From an uncultured Porphyromonadaceae bacterium (GTDB lineage Bacteria > Bacteroidota > Bacteroidia > Bacteroidales > Muribaculaceae), in NCBI GenBank assembly GCA_946414395.1, contig CAMKOE010000016.1:1-49459 (forward strand): DNA of 49,459 nucleotides, in the 5' to 3' direction. Each line of letters begins with the position of its first letter. Position 1 is the stretch's first letter. Made by a program: the position numbers and the translations under genes. This document shows positions 1 to 8,226 of the stretch, piece after piece. Under the pieces are notes generated by a model. It was not told the origin of the DNA, did not search any database, and saw only the letters and a list, made by a program, of their open reading frames with translations.

Positions 1-94
1 TAAATCACTGTATATCAGACTCGTTTTCATTTGGCAAAATGATAGTGCGGAAAACGAGAGCAAGCAGGATGGTGATGATGGCATTCTTGTTCAT
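1..94 (-). pseudogene. N-terminal signal-peptide fragment of a gene running off the left edge
   Basis: An ATG at 94-92 (minus strand), preceded by AAAAGGAC, opens a 29-codon frame (stop at 7-5) whose product begins MNKNAIITILLALVF, a typical hydrophobic signal-peptide start for this group. The frame stops early. If one C is removed from the TTCC run near 46, the reading continues as a conventional signal peptide (ALVFALSFCQ) and stays open to base 1. I infer the 5' end of an exported-protein gene whose body lies outside the window, with either a real frameshift or a sequencing indel. A free-standing 29-residue peptide is the alternative. The function cannot be judged from so little sequence. 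Confidence 0.35.
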
Positions 95-166
95 GTCCTT
101 TTATTGTAATACCGCGTTGAGTCCACTTGTTTTAAGGGTGCAAATCAATACACCAGGTTATCGGAG

Positions 167-703
167 TCAGAGGTTCTGGCCCAGGTCGTAGGCGGCCTGG
201 AGTTTATCGTTGCCGTTGATTTCGCGGGGGGCTCCCACGCCGCCAGCGAAAAGGTGCCCTGCCAGCCTGCTCTTGGGATAACAATCAATCCAGCCCGTCA
301 GGCCCTGCTCGGCACGCTGGGGCACGTGAGGCTCGCCCTCGGCAGCGGTGGTCAGCAGATAGACGTCGCGGAACTGGTAGTCGAGCGGGTACATGGCGTT
401 CATGCGGTCGATGAGGGTCTTCATCTGGCCGCTCATCTCGTAATAATAGATGGGAGTAGCCCATGCAACGACGTCGGCCTTCAGGACGCGGGCCATGATG
501 TCGTTCACGTCATCATTGATGACGCAACGGCCCAACTGCTGGCATGCCAGGCATCCCTTGCAGAACTGGATGTTCTTTCCCGCGAGGGAAATCTTCTCGA
601 CATCGTGTCCGGCGGCCTTGGCGCCTTCTACAAACTTGTCAGCGAGCATATCGCTGTTGGAGCCCTGTCGCAGGCTCGTTGAAATAACGATTACTTTTTT
701 CAT
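167..703 (-). CDS. Flavodoxin-like NAD(P)H-dependent FMN reductase / iron-sulfur flavoprotein family
   Basis: 178 residues with the flavodoxin-fold start MKKVIVISTSLRQGSNSDMLA, whose S-x-R-x-x-S-N-S loop binds the FMN phosphate. It continues with a CKGCLACQ motif (about residues 48-55) and the ATPIYYYEMSGQMKTLIDR segment typical of the NADPH-dependent FMN reductase / multimeric flavodoxin (WrbA-like) family. The family moves electrons from NAD(P)H through FMN to quinones or other small acceptors in the cytoplasm; the substrate here is unknown. It is the last gene of a minus-strand trio (AraC regulator, nitroreductase, this gene) with gaps of 47 and 72 bases, so co-transcription is likely. The length is normal for the family. 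Confidence 0.85.
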   Translation of the reverse strand: MKKVIVISTSLRQGSNSDMLADKFVEGAKAAGHDVEKISLAGKNIQFCKGCLACQQLGRCVINDDVNDIMARVLKADVVAWATPIYYYEMSGQMKTLIDRMNAMYPLDYQFRDVYLLTTAAEGEPHVPQRAEQGLTGWIDCYPKSRLAGHLFAGGVGAPREINGNDKLQAAYDLGQNL

Positions 704-775
704 TGTGTTTTGTTTTATAGATTAAATTCTACTAGTTGATAAAATCAGGATTGACAAGTCTTCTCCAGTCACCAG

Positions 776-1465
776 TCATCGGGCCCAGTCGAAGTTTTTC
801 CGCCCTGCGGCGACCTCGAAGTGATACTTGGCGATGCCCAGGTCGATGTGGGTGTAGCCGATCAGTGAGAAGCCTTTGTGGGCACGCACCCGGTGGCGGC
901 CCTCTTTCATACCCAGGTACTCGAAGGAGAACTTCTGCTGATTGACGGCTGTGGGCGCCAGCAGTGCGGCCTCGACACCGCGGCCGAACCACTCGGGGGT
1001 GGTGTCGCTGGCATTGCTCACCTGAGCGATGCGTTTGATCTTGTGTGTCGCGCCCTGTGTCTCACCGTAGCCGATGGCGATATAGGCCTTGATGACCTCA
1101 CCCTCGTCGAGCACATAGGTGCCAGGCACCTTGGTGTAACTCAGTCCCACCCAGCAGGTGTTCATCCCGAGCGTCTGGGCCATCAGCACCAACTGCTCGC
1201 CATAGTAGCCGATGCGCTCGTCCAGGTCGTCGGCTTTAGCGCCAGCCATGACCAGATAGTTGGTCACTCCGCGGAATTTGCCGTACTTGGCAAGGGTTCC
1301 CTGGAAGGCCCGTGGCTCATTCAGGATTAACTGGACGTGCAACCGGCCCAAGCGGTTGACCTCGGCAATCTTTTCTTGCAGCGCATGGCAATGGGTCTCG
1401 CTCAACGGCTGCTCCTTGTAGGCTCTGACGCTATGGCGCGCCTGAATTGCTTCTTGTAGTGTCAT
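776..1465 (-). CDS. Nitroreductase family protein
   Basis: 229 residues. The start MTLQEAIQARHSVRAYKEQPL carries the R-x-S-x-R signature of FMN-binding nitroreductases. Later segments (ALLAPTAVNQQKFSFEYLG and the C-terminal LGIAKYHFEVAAG with a final FDW) match the putative TM-nitroreductase subgroup common in Bacteroidetes. It is expected to be an FMN-dependent NAD(P)H oxidoreductase acting on nitro compounds, quinones or similar electrophiles; the true substrate is unknown. It lies directly downstream of the AraC-type regulator on the same strand and upstream of a flavodoxin-like reductase, which suggests a small electrophile or redox stress operon. Confidence 0.88.
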   Translation of the reverse strand: MTLQEAIQARHSVRAYKEQPLSETHCHALQEKIAEVNRLGRLHVQLILNEPRAFQGTLAKYGKFRGVTNYLVMAGAKADDLDERIGYYGEQLVLMAQTLGMNTCWVGLSYTKVPGTYVLDEGEVIKAYIAIGYGETQGATHKIKRIAQVSNASDTTPEWFGRGVEAALLAPTAVNQQKFSFEYLGMKEGRHRVRAHKGFSLIGYTHIDLGIAKYHFEVAAGRKNFDWAR

Positions 1466-1512
1466 AGTCGATATTGTCTGTTCTGGATTTCACTTATAAA
1501 TCACGGTAGTGC

Positions 1513-2412
1513 TCACTTGCTCCTCATCTGCTTGATGTAGTCGCTGGGAGACATGCCATAGCACTTCTTGAACATGCGGGTGAAGTGCTGTGGATACTCA
1601 AAGCCCAGTTGGTCGGCGGTCTGGCTGACCGTGCAGCCAGCAAAGAGCAACTGCTGGGCACGCTTCATGACGAAGCGGCGGATGGTATTGCCCGCGGTGT
1701 CGCCCGTTATCTCCTTGACCAGGTCTCCAAAGTAGTTGGGCGACAGGAACAGCCCCTGGGCACAATATTTCACCGTGGGCAAGCCCTGATCGCGGTAGGT
1801 GCCGTCGCTGTAGTACCTGCCCAGTAGGTTCTCGAAGCGCGTCAGCAGGTCATTGGACCTGGTCGCCTCGCTCGTGAGTTGCTGGGCATAGAAGCGGGCG
1901 ATGTGTTCCAGTACCAGTTGCAGCAGGGCCGTGATGATGGGCCTCGTGTGCTGGTCGTCATTGCTCAGTTCCTGGCGCAGGGCTTCCAGCAGGGTGACGA
2001 TAGTGTGCCGTTGCGCGTCGGTCATGAGCAGGGCCTCGTTGGTGTTATAGGAGAAATAGGTGTAACCGTTCATCTGCCGTTCCAGGTCGGTGCCATGGAG
2101 CAGTTCCGGGTCAAAGAGCAGCGCCCAGCCCTTGGTCTGGATTTCCTCGCCCGTGTCGGCCTTGCCGCCTATCTGTCCTGGAGCCACGCACATCAGGGCA
2201 TGGCGGTGCAGGTCATAGGTGGTCAGGCCATAGACCAGTTCCTCCAGCGTTTCATCGGCGATGAAGATGCCGTACACGTCGTAGTTGTTCAACGAGTGCC
2301 GGCAGTGCTCCAACTCGTCATAGTGGATCACCGATACCAGTGGATGCAACACCGGAGCGCCGATGTAGCGGGCATAGTCGTTGACGTTGTGAACCTTGAG
2401 TATCTGTTTCAT
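1513..2412 (-). CDS. AraC family transcriptional regulator
   Basis: 299 residues. The N-terminal 180 or so residues look like a cupin-type ligand-binding domain (including MCVAPGQIG). The C-terminal 100 residues are an AraC/XylS double helix-turn-helix: CAQGLFLSPNYFGDLVKEITG is the first HTH and the second ends in the family signature GFEYPQHFTRMFKKCYGMSPSDY. It is divergent from the aldo/keto reductase at 2552, with about 140 bases between the starts. It heads the minus-strand nitroreductase/flavodoxin run, so it probably controls both arms. A minus-strand TAACTTTG -7 box at 2428-2421 sits almost on the start codon, which leaves nearly no leader. Confidence 0.92.
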   Translation of the reverse strand: MKQILKVHNVNDYARYIGAPVLHPLVSVIHYDELEHCRHSLNNYDVYGIFIADETLEELVYGLTTYDLHRHALMCVAPGQIGGKADTGEEIQTKGWALLFDPELLHGTDLERQMNGYTYFSYNTNEALLMTDAQRHTIVTLLEALRQELSNDDQHTRPIITALLQLVLEHIARFYAQQLTSEATRSNDLLTRFENLLGRYYSDGTYRDQGLPTVKYCAQGLFLSPNYFGDLVKEITGDTAGNTIRRFVMKRAQQLLFAGCTVSQTADQLGFEYPQHFTRMFKKCYGMSPSDYIKQMRSK

Positions 2413-2505
2413 TGCAGTTGCAAAGTTATGCGTTTTTGCGCGATTTTCCGTGAATTTGGTTGATTAATCAGTGTTTTAGTAAACTGATAACCGCTCTTTT
2501 CATTA

Positions 2506-2513
2506 TAATTTTG
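2506..2513 (+). promoter_or_regulatory. Bacteroidetes -7 box upstream of the aldo/keto reductase operon
   Basis: TAATTTTG fits the TAnnTTTG consensus, 38 bases before the ATG at 2552. The -33 element is not clear. The intergenic segment 2413-2551 between the two divergent starts is where the AraC regulator would bind. Confidence 0.5.
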
Positions 2514-2551
2514 CATCGTGAAAATATAAATCAATCAAATACATAGTGAAA

Positions 2552-3493
2552 ATGAAAGAGAATAAGATCGCATTAGGAACCTGGGCTTGGGGCGCAGGTG
2601 CATTTGGTGGTGACACCGTTTTTGGTTCAAATACCGACGTTGAGAACTTGACTCCCGTGTTTGAGGCCGCGACTCGCGCGGGCTTGAGCCTGTGGGACAC
2701 GGCTACGGCCTATGGCATGGGCGAGTCAGAACGCATCTTGGGAACGCTGGCCAAGGGCGTGAAGCGCGAGGACGTGCAGATCTCGACCAAATTCACGCCG
2801 CAGATTGCCGAGGTGTTTGACAACAGTGTAGAGAAGATGGCACAGGCCTCAATCGAGCGCATGGGCTGTGACTACATCGACATTTACTGGATCCACAACC
2901 CGATGGACGTCGAGCGCTGGACTCCCGGGCTGATTCCCCTGCTCAAGAGTGGCAAGGTGAAGCGCGTGGGCGTGTCCAACCACAACATCAAGGAAATCGA
3001 GCGTGCCAATGAAATCCTGGGCGAGGCCGGTTTCAAGGTGAGTGCCGTGCAGAACCATTTCTCGCTGCTCTACCGCTCGTCGGAGCGCGGAGGCGTGCTT
3101 GACTACTGTAAGCGTAATGGCATCGAGTTCTGGGCCTATATGGTACTTGAACAGGGCGCTCTTTCGGGCAAGTACAACAAGGAGAACCCCCTGCCCGCCG
3201 AGAGTGACCGCGGCAAGAAGTACAACCCCGTTTTGCCCCAGTTGGAAGCCCTCACCACCGAGATGAGTGCCATCGGCAAGAAGTATGGCGCCTCATGCTC
3301 CCAGGTGGGCATTGCATGGGCTATTGCCAAGGGGACCCTTCCCATCATCGGCGCCACCAAGGAGCGCCACGTCACCGAGGCTGCCGAGGCCGCCAAGATT
3401 CAACTCACGGCCGATGAGGTTTCGCGCCTGGAGCAACTGGCCGACGCGACCGGTATCGACACCCGCGGCGGTTGGGAACATTCAATGGAGTGA
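2552..3493 (+). CDS. Aldo/keto reductase
   Basis: 313 residues from ATG 2552 (a GTG at 2546 is in frame two codons upstream). The sequence has the AKR TIM-barrel landmarks: LWDTATAYGMGESERILG (catalytic Asp and Tyr region), a Lys in VQISTKF, a His in IDIYWIHNPMD, KRVGVSNHNIKEIERA, and the NADPH-binding end PIIGATKERHVTEA. The enzyme should reduce aldehydes or ketones with NADPH in the cytoplasm. It is the first gene of the operon divergent from the AraC regulator, with an amidohydrolase starting six bases after its stop. The substrate is unknown. Confidence 0.92.
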   Translation: MKENKIALGTWAWGAGAFGGDTVFGSNTDVENLTPVFEAATRAGLSLWDTATAYGMGESERILGTLAKGVKREDVQISTKFTPQIAEVFDNSVEKMAQASIERMGCDYIDIYWIHNPMDVERWTPGLIPLLKSGKVKRVGVSNHNIKEIERANEILGEAGFKVSAVQNHFSLLYRSSERGGVLDYCKRNGIEFWAYMVLEQGALSGKYNKENPLPAESDRGKKYNPVLPQLEALTTEMSAIGKKYGASCSQVGIAWAIAKGTLPIIGATKERHVTEAAEAAKIQLTADEVSRLEQLADATGIDTRGGWEHSME

Positions 3494-3498
3494 ACCCC

Positions 3499-4482
3499 AT
3501 GAGACTTGTTAGCGCGATATTTGCTGTCATGGTTGCTATCGGCGCCATAGCCCAGGACGTGATTGATGTGCACAGTCACATCATCACACCTGGCTTTTTG
3601 TCGGCGCTCAGGCAGGAGAACCGGCTCATGGACGAGGGTTTCCCTCTGCCCAACTATGATGTTGAGGAGCACCTGCGATGGATGGATGAGGCCGGTGTGA
3701 GGACCTCGGTGCTGACACTGGCCGCGCCGCAACCGTCATCGCCCACGGTCATCCGTCAGACCAACGAGGCTGCCGCGCTGTTGAAGCGTGAGCATCCGGG
3801 TCGCTTCCTGTTTTGTGCCGCTTTGCCCTTGCCCGATGTGGAGGCTTCCATCCGTGAGGCGGTTTTTGCCCTCGACACGCTCAAGGCCGACGGCATCAAA
3901 CTGGCCACCAATGTCGCCGGACAATACCTGGGCTGTCCCGAACTCGACACCCTCTTCTCGGTGCTCAACGACCGTCACGCCGTCATCATCCTGCATCCCC
4001 ACCGCCCCGATCCGGTGAATGGCCAGGTCATGCGGCAGACGCCGCTGGCCATGCAGGAATACCTCTCCGAGACGACCCGTGCCGTGGCCAACATGATCAC
4101 CCGCAACGTCCTTGCCCGTTACCCGCGGGTCAAGGTCGTCGTGCCCCATTGCGGGGCCTATCTGCCGCTGGCGGTGCCCCGCATGCGCTCGCTCGCGCCT
4201 GTCATGCAGGCCAACCAGATGGTCGGCCCGATTGATTGGGACGCCAACTTGTCGGCACTCTACTACGACCTGGCTGGCGCCCACAGTCCCGAGGCCATCC
4301 GCATGCTGCTCACCATCACCACGCCCGACCACCTGCTCTATGGCTCGGACTACCCCTATGTGGCGCCTGCGGTGCTCACGAGAAGTCTGGACCGAATGCG
4401 CCAGTACCTGACCGATGAGCCCGACCTGGCCCCGCTGCGCGAGATGATATTACACAATAACGCATCAAGATTATTCCCGTGA
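3499..4482 (+). CDS. Secreted amidohydrolase family protein (ACMS-decarboxylase-like fold)
   Basis: 327 residues from ATG 3499; an upstream in-frame ATG at 3472 would overlap the previous gene and spoil the signal peptide. MRLVSAIFAVMVAIGAIAQ is a signal peptide. The mature part opens with DVIDVHSHIITPGF, the metal-binding HxH of amidohydrolase_2 proteins. It continues with LHPHRPDPV, VVVPHCGAYLP and a late LLYGSDYPYV, which supplies the conserved catalytic Asp. Relatives decarboxylate or hydrolyse carboxylated aromatics or lactones; the reaction here is not determined. The gene overlaps the next one by four bases (ATGA), so the two are translationally coupled. Confidence 0.85.
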   Translation: MRLVSAIFAVMVAIGAIAQDVIDVHSHIITPGFLSALRQENRLMDEGFPLPNYDVEEHLRWMDEAGVRTSVLTLAAPQPSSPTVIRQTNEAAALLKREHPGRFLFCAALPLPDVEASIREAVFALDTLKADGIKLATNVAGQYLGCPELDTLFSVLNDRHAVIILHPHRPDPVNGQVMRQTPLAMQEYLSETTRAVANMITRNVLARYPRVKVVVPHCGAYLPLAVPRMRSLAPVMQANQMVGPIDWDANLSALYYDLAGAHSPEAIRMLLTITTPDHLLYGSDYPYVAPAVLTRSLDRMRQYLTDEPDLAPLREMILHNNASRLFP

Positions 4483-5264
4483 TGAAGAAACTCCTGTCCA
4501 GTATCGCACTGTTGTGCTCCCTGATGACCCTGGCACAACCGACCATCTTCCCCGCCGGTCACATCGCACCCGCCGAGTTCAACACCGGCACCGTGCACAT
4601 CTCGGTGCTGAGCCGCAGCGAGCGGCAGATGACCACCAATTTCCTGTTTGAACCCGGTAGCCGCAACTCGTGGCACTATCATCCCGACGCCATCCAGGTG
4701 CTCATGATTCTCGATGGCGAGGCCTATTATCAGGAAGAGGGCCAGCCCAAGCGGTTGCTGCGCAAGGGCGATGTGGTCACCACGGCACCCAACACACGCC
4801 ACTGGAATGGCGCAACACCCTGGAATAGCGCCGAGTGCCTGACTGTGACCGACATCGTCCCCGACCAGCAGCATGCCATCCAGTTGAGGCAGGTGACCGA
4901 TGAAGAGTTCTCGAGCCCTGTAACCGCTGTGGACTCGATGATCGTGCGCATTGCCGAGGTCGAGGTCTATCCCGAATACCTGGCCGAGTATCTGGCGATC
5001 GCCCGCGAGGTGGACCGCCTCTCGGTGCAGTGTGAGCCAGGTGTCATCTGCCTGTTCCCGATGCAGAGTGCCGACGATTCCACACAGGTGCGCATCCTTG
5101 AGATCTATGCCTCCCAGGCCGCCTATCAGCAGCACCTGCAGACCGAGCATTTCCAGCACTACAAGCAGGGCACGCTGCACATGGTCAAGAGTCTCAGGCT
5201 CCCCGCCATGCGGCCCCTTGACCCCGAGACGATGAAACAGATTTTCACTAAACAAATGCAATAA
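4479..5264 (+). CDS. Exported cupin plus antibiotic-biosynthesis-monooxygenase (ABM) domain protein
   Basis: 261 residues with signal peptide MMKKLLSSIALLCSLMTLA. Residues of about 35-130 form a cupin: SWHYHPDAIQVLMILDGEAYY and RKGDVVTTAPNTRHW contain the His/Glu metal-ligand pattern. Residues of about 150-240 resemble an ABM dimeric alpha-beta barrel (VEVYPEYLAEYLAIAREV, then LEIYASQAAYQQHLQTEHFQHYK). Cupin and ABM proteins of this kind are usually small oxidative or decarboxylating enzymes. The fusion and the export signal, with the preceding exported amidohydrolase overlapping by four bases, suggest the two act on one compound in the periplasm. That joint role is inferred. Confidence 0.8.
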   Translation: MMKKLLSSIALLCSLMTLAQPTIFPAGHIAPAEFNTGTVHISVLSRSERQMTTNFLFEPGSRNSWHYHPDAIQVLMILDGEAYYQEEGQPKRLLRKGDVVTTAPNTRHWNGATPWNSAECLTVTDIVPDQQHAIQLRQVTDEEFSSPVTAVDSMIVRIAEVEVYPEYLAEYLAIAREVDRLSVQCEPGVICLFPMQSADDSTQVRILEIYASQAAYQQHLQTEHFQHYKQGTLHMVKSLRLPAMRPLDPETMKQIFTKQMQ

Positions 5265-5272
5265 TAAGAATT

Positions 5273-6306
5273 ATGGAATACATCAAACTAGGAAAATCCG
5301 ACCTCCAGGTGTCGCGCATCTGCCTCGGATGCATGGGATTTGGCGACCCGACCATCGGGCAGCACTCATGGACCATCGACGAGAACCACACGCGCGACAT
5401 TATCCGCCGAGCGCTAGACCTGGGCGTGAACTTCTTTGACACGGCCATCGCCTATCAACTGGGCACGTCCGAGCAGTACGTCGGCAGGGCATTGCGTGAC
5501 ATGGCCAGGCGGGATGACGTGGTTGTCGCCACCAAGTTCCTGCCCCGCACCAGCGAGGAAATCGCTGCCGGGGTCAGTGGCCAGCAGCATGTGATGAACT
5601 CCATTGACACCAGTCTGCAGCACCTTGGCATGGACCATGTGGACCTGTACATTTACCACATCTGGGACTACAAGACACCCGCCAGCGAGATTCTTGAGGG
5701 CATGAACGACGCTGTCAAGGCAGGCAAGGCACGCCACATCGGCATCGCCAACGCCTATGCCTACCAGGTGGCCAAGATGAACGCGCTGGCCGAGAAAAAC
5801 GGCTGGGCCAAGTTCATCTCGGTCCAGAACCACTATAATCTCATCATGCGTGAAGAGGAGCGCGAGATGTTCCCCTATTGCCGTGAGGAAAACATCGCCA
5901 TGACCCCCTATAGCGCGCTGGCGTCGGGCAAACTGTCAAGCGACCCGGCGAGACCTCCAAGCGTCAGGCCGAAGACTCGTTCATGCACTTCAAGTATGAC
6001 GCCACGGCCCAGCAGGACAGCGTCATCGTGGAGCGCGTCATGGAATTGGCCGACCGCTATGGCGTCGAGATGACCCAGGTCGCGCTGGCATGGCTGTTGA
6101 CCAAGGTGGAATCGCCCATAGTCGGAGCCACCAAGTTGCACCACATCGAGGGCGCTGCCAGGTCGCTTGACCTGCAACTCACGGCTGATGACATCCGATA
6201 TCTGGAAGAGCCTTATGTGCCCCACAACCTGTCGGGCGTGATGGCGGTCAACAAACCCGTGATGACCGAGGACCCCGTGTGGGTAACCGCTACCAGCAAC
6301 AAGTGA
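5273..6306 (+). pseudogene. Aldo/keto reductase split by a one-base frameshift
   Basis: The first frame (from 5273) begins MEYIKLGKSDLQVSRICLG and shows AKR motifs NFFDTAIAYQLGTSEQYVG, VVATKFLPR, VDLYIYHIWD and HIGIANAY. After SALASGKLS, near 5936-5940, it slips. The C-terminal half (KRPGETSKRQAEDSF through WLLTKVESPIVGATKLHH) continues in another frame to the stop at 6306. Adding one A (CTG TCA AAG) restores a complete enzyme of about 344 residues, so the lesion is one missing base. Everything else looks intact, which points to a recent mutation or a consensus error. It is the last gene of the operon that begins at 2552. Confidence 0.8.
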
Positions 6307-6356
6307 GCGCATCACCAGGTGAGGCGCCGTCGTCATCGACACGGGTCTTCCAGTAG

Positions 6357-6479
6357 TGATATCGAAGTTGGCCCGAACCCTGCGGGACTAATGCGAATTA
6401 CACGAATTAGTTTTAAAACTTTTTCGTGAAATACGTATTCTTATCGGGTTTAGCATTAAAAAAACTTTTAGGGCCAACT
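6357..6479 (+). repeat. MITE-like repeat, copy 1
   Basis: AGTTGGCCC at 6366-6374 and its exact reverse complement GGGCCAACT at 6471-6479 bound a segment that matches, in opposite orientation, the segment at 20265-20394. Shared internal blocks include GAACCCTGCGG, CTAATGCGAATTAC and CGAATTAG. The left flank TGATATCGA also matches the longer terminal repeat of copy 2. No ORF lies inside. Confidence 0.75.
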
Positions 6480-6497
6480 CCTTTACTTTAGTGGATC

Positions 6498-6536
6498 CAG
6501 GCTGTCCTGTTCCTTCTCCTGAATGAGGACAGCCTG
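6498..6536 (+). terminator. Inverted repeat, possible terminator
   Basis: CAGGCTGTCCT at 6498-6508 pairs perfectly with AGGACAGCCTG at 6526-6536. There is no good U-tract, so it may be only a 3'-end hairpin of the upstream operon. Confidence 0.4.
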
Positions 6537-6752
6537 TCCACAAGGTTTACGTGTGTGTGTTTATCGCTGTGCAAGGTCTGTGAGACATTCTTGATGCGGT
6601 GCAGGCCCATGCTTCGGCAGCAGTGGTATGCCATGCACTTTTTTTAGCGTTTCAATACTGACATGGTTTTATCCTTCTTGTGCGGCGCTGCTTCCTGCAT
6701 CACTGCTGTGTCCTGCGGCTATCGAAGTTGATCAATCTAGTGTCATCTGTTT

Positions 6753-7613
6753 TCATTTTGTTGTGTTAAATCTTTGAGGTAGGTATGTTACTGGTATTTG
6801 AATGATTGTAAGCCATTTGGTCGAGTCTTTCTGATTCCAGGGGCCCTCGACATACTGTAATCGGGGCTCGCCGGTCACCCGCATGTTGTGGCTGGTGATG
6901 TAGTTGAACAACTCGAGGAAGTTTTCACGCATAAATCCGTAGGGCCCCCGGCACTTCATGCACACCGCCAGTGGCACTTCGGGCAGTCGCTTGAACTTGA
7001 TGATAGGGGTGTCTTCATACATCTGCTCCACTTGCTCACAGTATTCTATATCGACGTCACCTTCCCTGAATTCAGTGCCGTAGTTGATGCTGAAGCAGTA
7101 AATCGGTTGTGTGCGTTTGAACCCGTTGCGCTGAATTTCAGGGCCGATGACGTTTGCTGCCAGTGGAGTGAGGTCTTCCATGCGTTTGATGGTCTGGCGG
7201 TGTGAAGCCACGATGATTGATGGCAGTGACGTTGTTGTGAACCGCTCCATGTCGGCAATCTGGCGCAGTGAATCGGCTGTCCTGCGCAGCATGTCAAGGC
7301 GTTGGCTCAGCATCTTTATCTGCTCCTCGGTCTCGCGGGTCTTGCTCTCGATCTGGGGCATGCTGGGCAAGTGGGTTCCCTCATCGAGCAGTTCACGTAT
7401 CTCTTCAAGCGTGAAACCCATCTTCTTGAGCCTCAAGATGCCGTTCAACTGTTGCATCTGTGACACGTCATAGTAGCGGTAACCTGTCCACTTGTCCACC
7501 TCATTGGGCACGAGCAACCCCAACTTTTCATAGTGGCGCAGGCTCTTGACTGTCACTTGACAGTACTTGGAGAAGTCCCCTATAGTCAATCTTATGTTGC
7601 TCCTTTTTTTCAT
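6753..7613 (-). CDS. MerR family regulator with a GyrI-like effector domain
   Basis: 286 residues. The N-terminus (about 8-80) is a MerR HTH: LTIGDFSKYCQVTVKSLRHYEKLGLLVPNEVDKWTGYRYYDVSQM, followed by LKKMGFTLEEIRELLDEG and a coiled-coil dimerisation helix (about 85-125). The C-terminal 150 residues fit the bacterial-transcription-activator effector-binding (GyrI/BmrR C-terminal) fold, which binds hydrophobic or cationic compounds. Such proteins act as ligand-responsive activators, often of efflux or detoxification genes. No obvious target gene is adjacent. A minus-strand -7 box (TATCTTTG at 7652-7645) lies 31 bases upstream of the start. Confidence 0.88.
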   Translation of the reverse strand: MKKRSNIRLTIGDFSKYCQVTVKSLRHYEKLGLLVPNEVDKWTGYRYYDVSQMQQLNGILRLKKMGFTLEEIRELLDEGTHLPSMPQIESKTRETEEQIKMLSQRLDMLRRTADSLRQIADMERFTTTSLPSIIVASHRQTIKRMEDLTPLAANVIGPEIQRNGFKRTQPIYCFSINYGTEFREGDVDIEYCEQVEQMYEDTPIIKFKRLPEVPLAVCMKCRGPYGFMRENFLELFNYITSHNMRVTGEPRLQYVEGPWNQKDSTKWLTIIQIPVTYLPQRFNTTK

Positions 7614-7802
7614 GCTTGAATCTAGTCGTTTTTATCTTGGATTGCAAAGATAGTGGTTGACCTTAGGTATGAGTCAATAGGGGAGAGTAACATTTATGAT
7701 TTATTCACAATTTTCAGTAATGGGGTATCTATTCAGCGACTTCAACTCACTCAAAGTCGCGAAGCCGCTAAGCGTTTAATATTAACCGACTTAACAGACG
7801 GC

Positions 7803-8141
7803 TTAGTGTGATGATAGATCAAGGCGTTGTCCTGGTCTGGGCGCCGTGGCGAGTTGCTGCAGGCGGGTGTTGAGGTCGTTGACATCGGTCAGCAGGTTCC
7901 AGACGCCGTCCTCGCTCAGGACGCCACGCTTCAGGCCTTCGGGCAGGCGACCCGCCTCGTCGTCGTCGAGATCCTGGCGCCACAGGTCACTGCCGTAGTA
8001 CTCATCAAGGGCCGCGATGGCCTCCTGGACCGCTTCATACTTGTCAAGTGCGGCCTCAAGGCGCTTCACGGCCGCCGTCGCACTCGTCAGGCGTCGCTCC
8101 ATCTGGCGGATGCGTGTCACTTGCTCATTGCTTTTTCCCAT
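7803..8141 (-). CDS. DUF4298 family protein
   Basis: 112 residues, mostly helical, with a heptad-rich N-terminus (VTRIRQMERRLTSATAAVKRLEAALDKYEAVQEAIAALDEYYGSDLWRQDLDDDEAGRLP). This is the profile of DUF4298: a predicted coiled coil followed by the Y-Y-x-S-x-x-W-x-x-D-x-x-x-D segment. Function is unknown; it is a small cytoplasmic protein with no signal or membrane segment. A -7 box (TATCTTTG, 8178-8171 minus) lies 29 bases before the ATG. A REP-like hairpin (8196-8224) separates it from the upstream DUF1963 gene. Confidence 0.75.
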   Translation of the reverse strand: MGKSNEQVTRIRQMERRLTSATAAVKRLEAALDKYEAVQEAIAALDEYYGSDLWRQDLDDDEAGRLPEGLKRGVLSEDGVWNLLTDVNDLNTRLQQLATAPRPGQRLDLSSH

Positions 8142-8195
8142 AACTATACTCTTTTATCATGAATAAAAAGCAAAGATACAGTAAAATCCTGAATA

Positions 8196-8224
8196 GAGGG
8201 ACACGGGGCGGTCCTTTTGTCCCA
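8196..8224 (-). repeat. REP-like GGGAC hairpin, copy 1
   Basis: On the minus strand, three bases after the stop codon of the DUF1963 gene, the sequence reads GGGACAAAAGGACC then CCGTGTCCC and can fold as a short hairpin. A similar hairpin lies at 17811-17839 in the same position relative to another minus-strand gene. Confidence 0.55.
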
Positions 8225-8226
8225 TT

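Larger units (their letters stand above)
6307..6752. other. Intergenic region with a MITE-like repeat and a hairpin
   Basis: No convincing gene lies here. It contains one copy of a terminal-inverted-repeat element (6357-6479) and an 11-bp perfect inverted repeat at 6498-6508 / 6526-6536, which may end transcription of the aldo/keto reductase operon. The rest shows no recognisable feature. The string TATCGAAGTTG recurs at 6360 and 6720. Confidence 0.6.
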
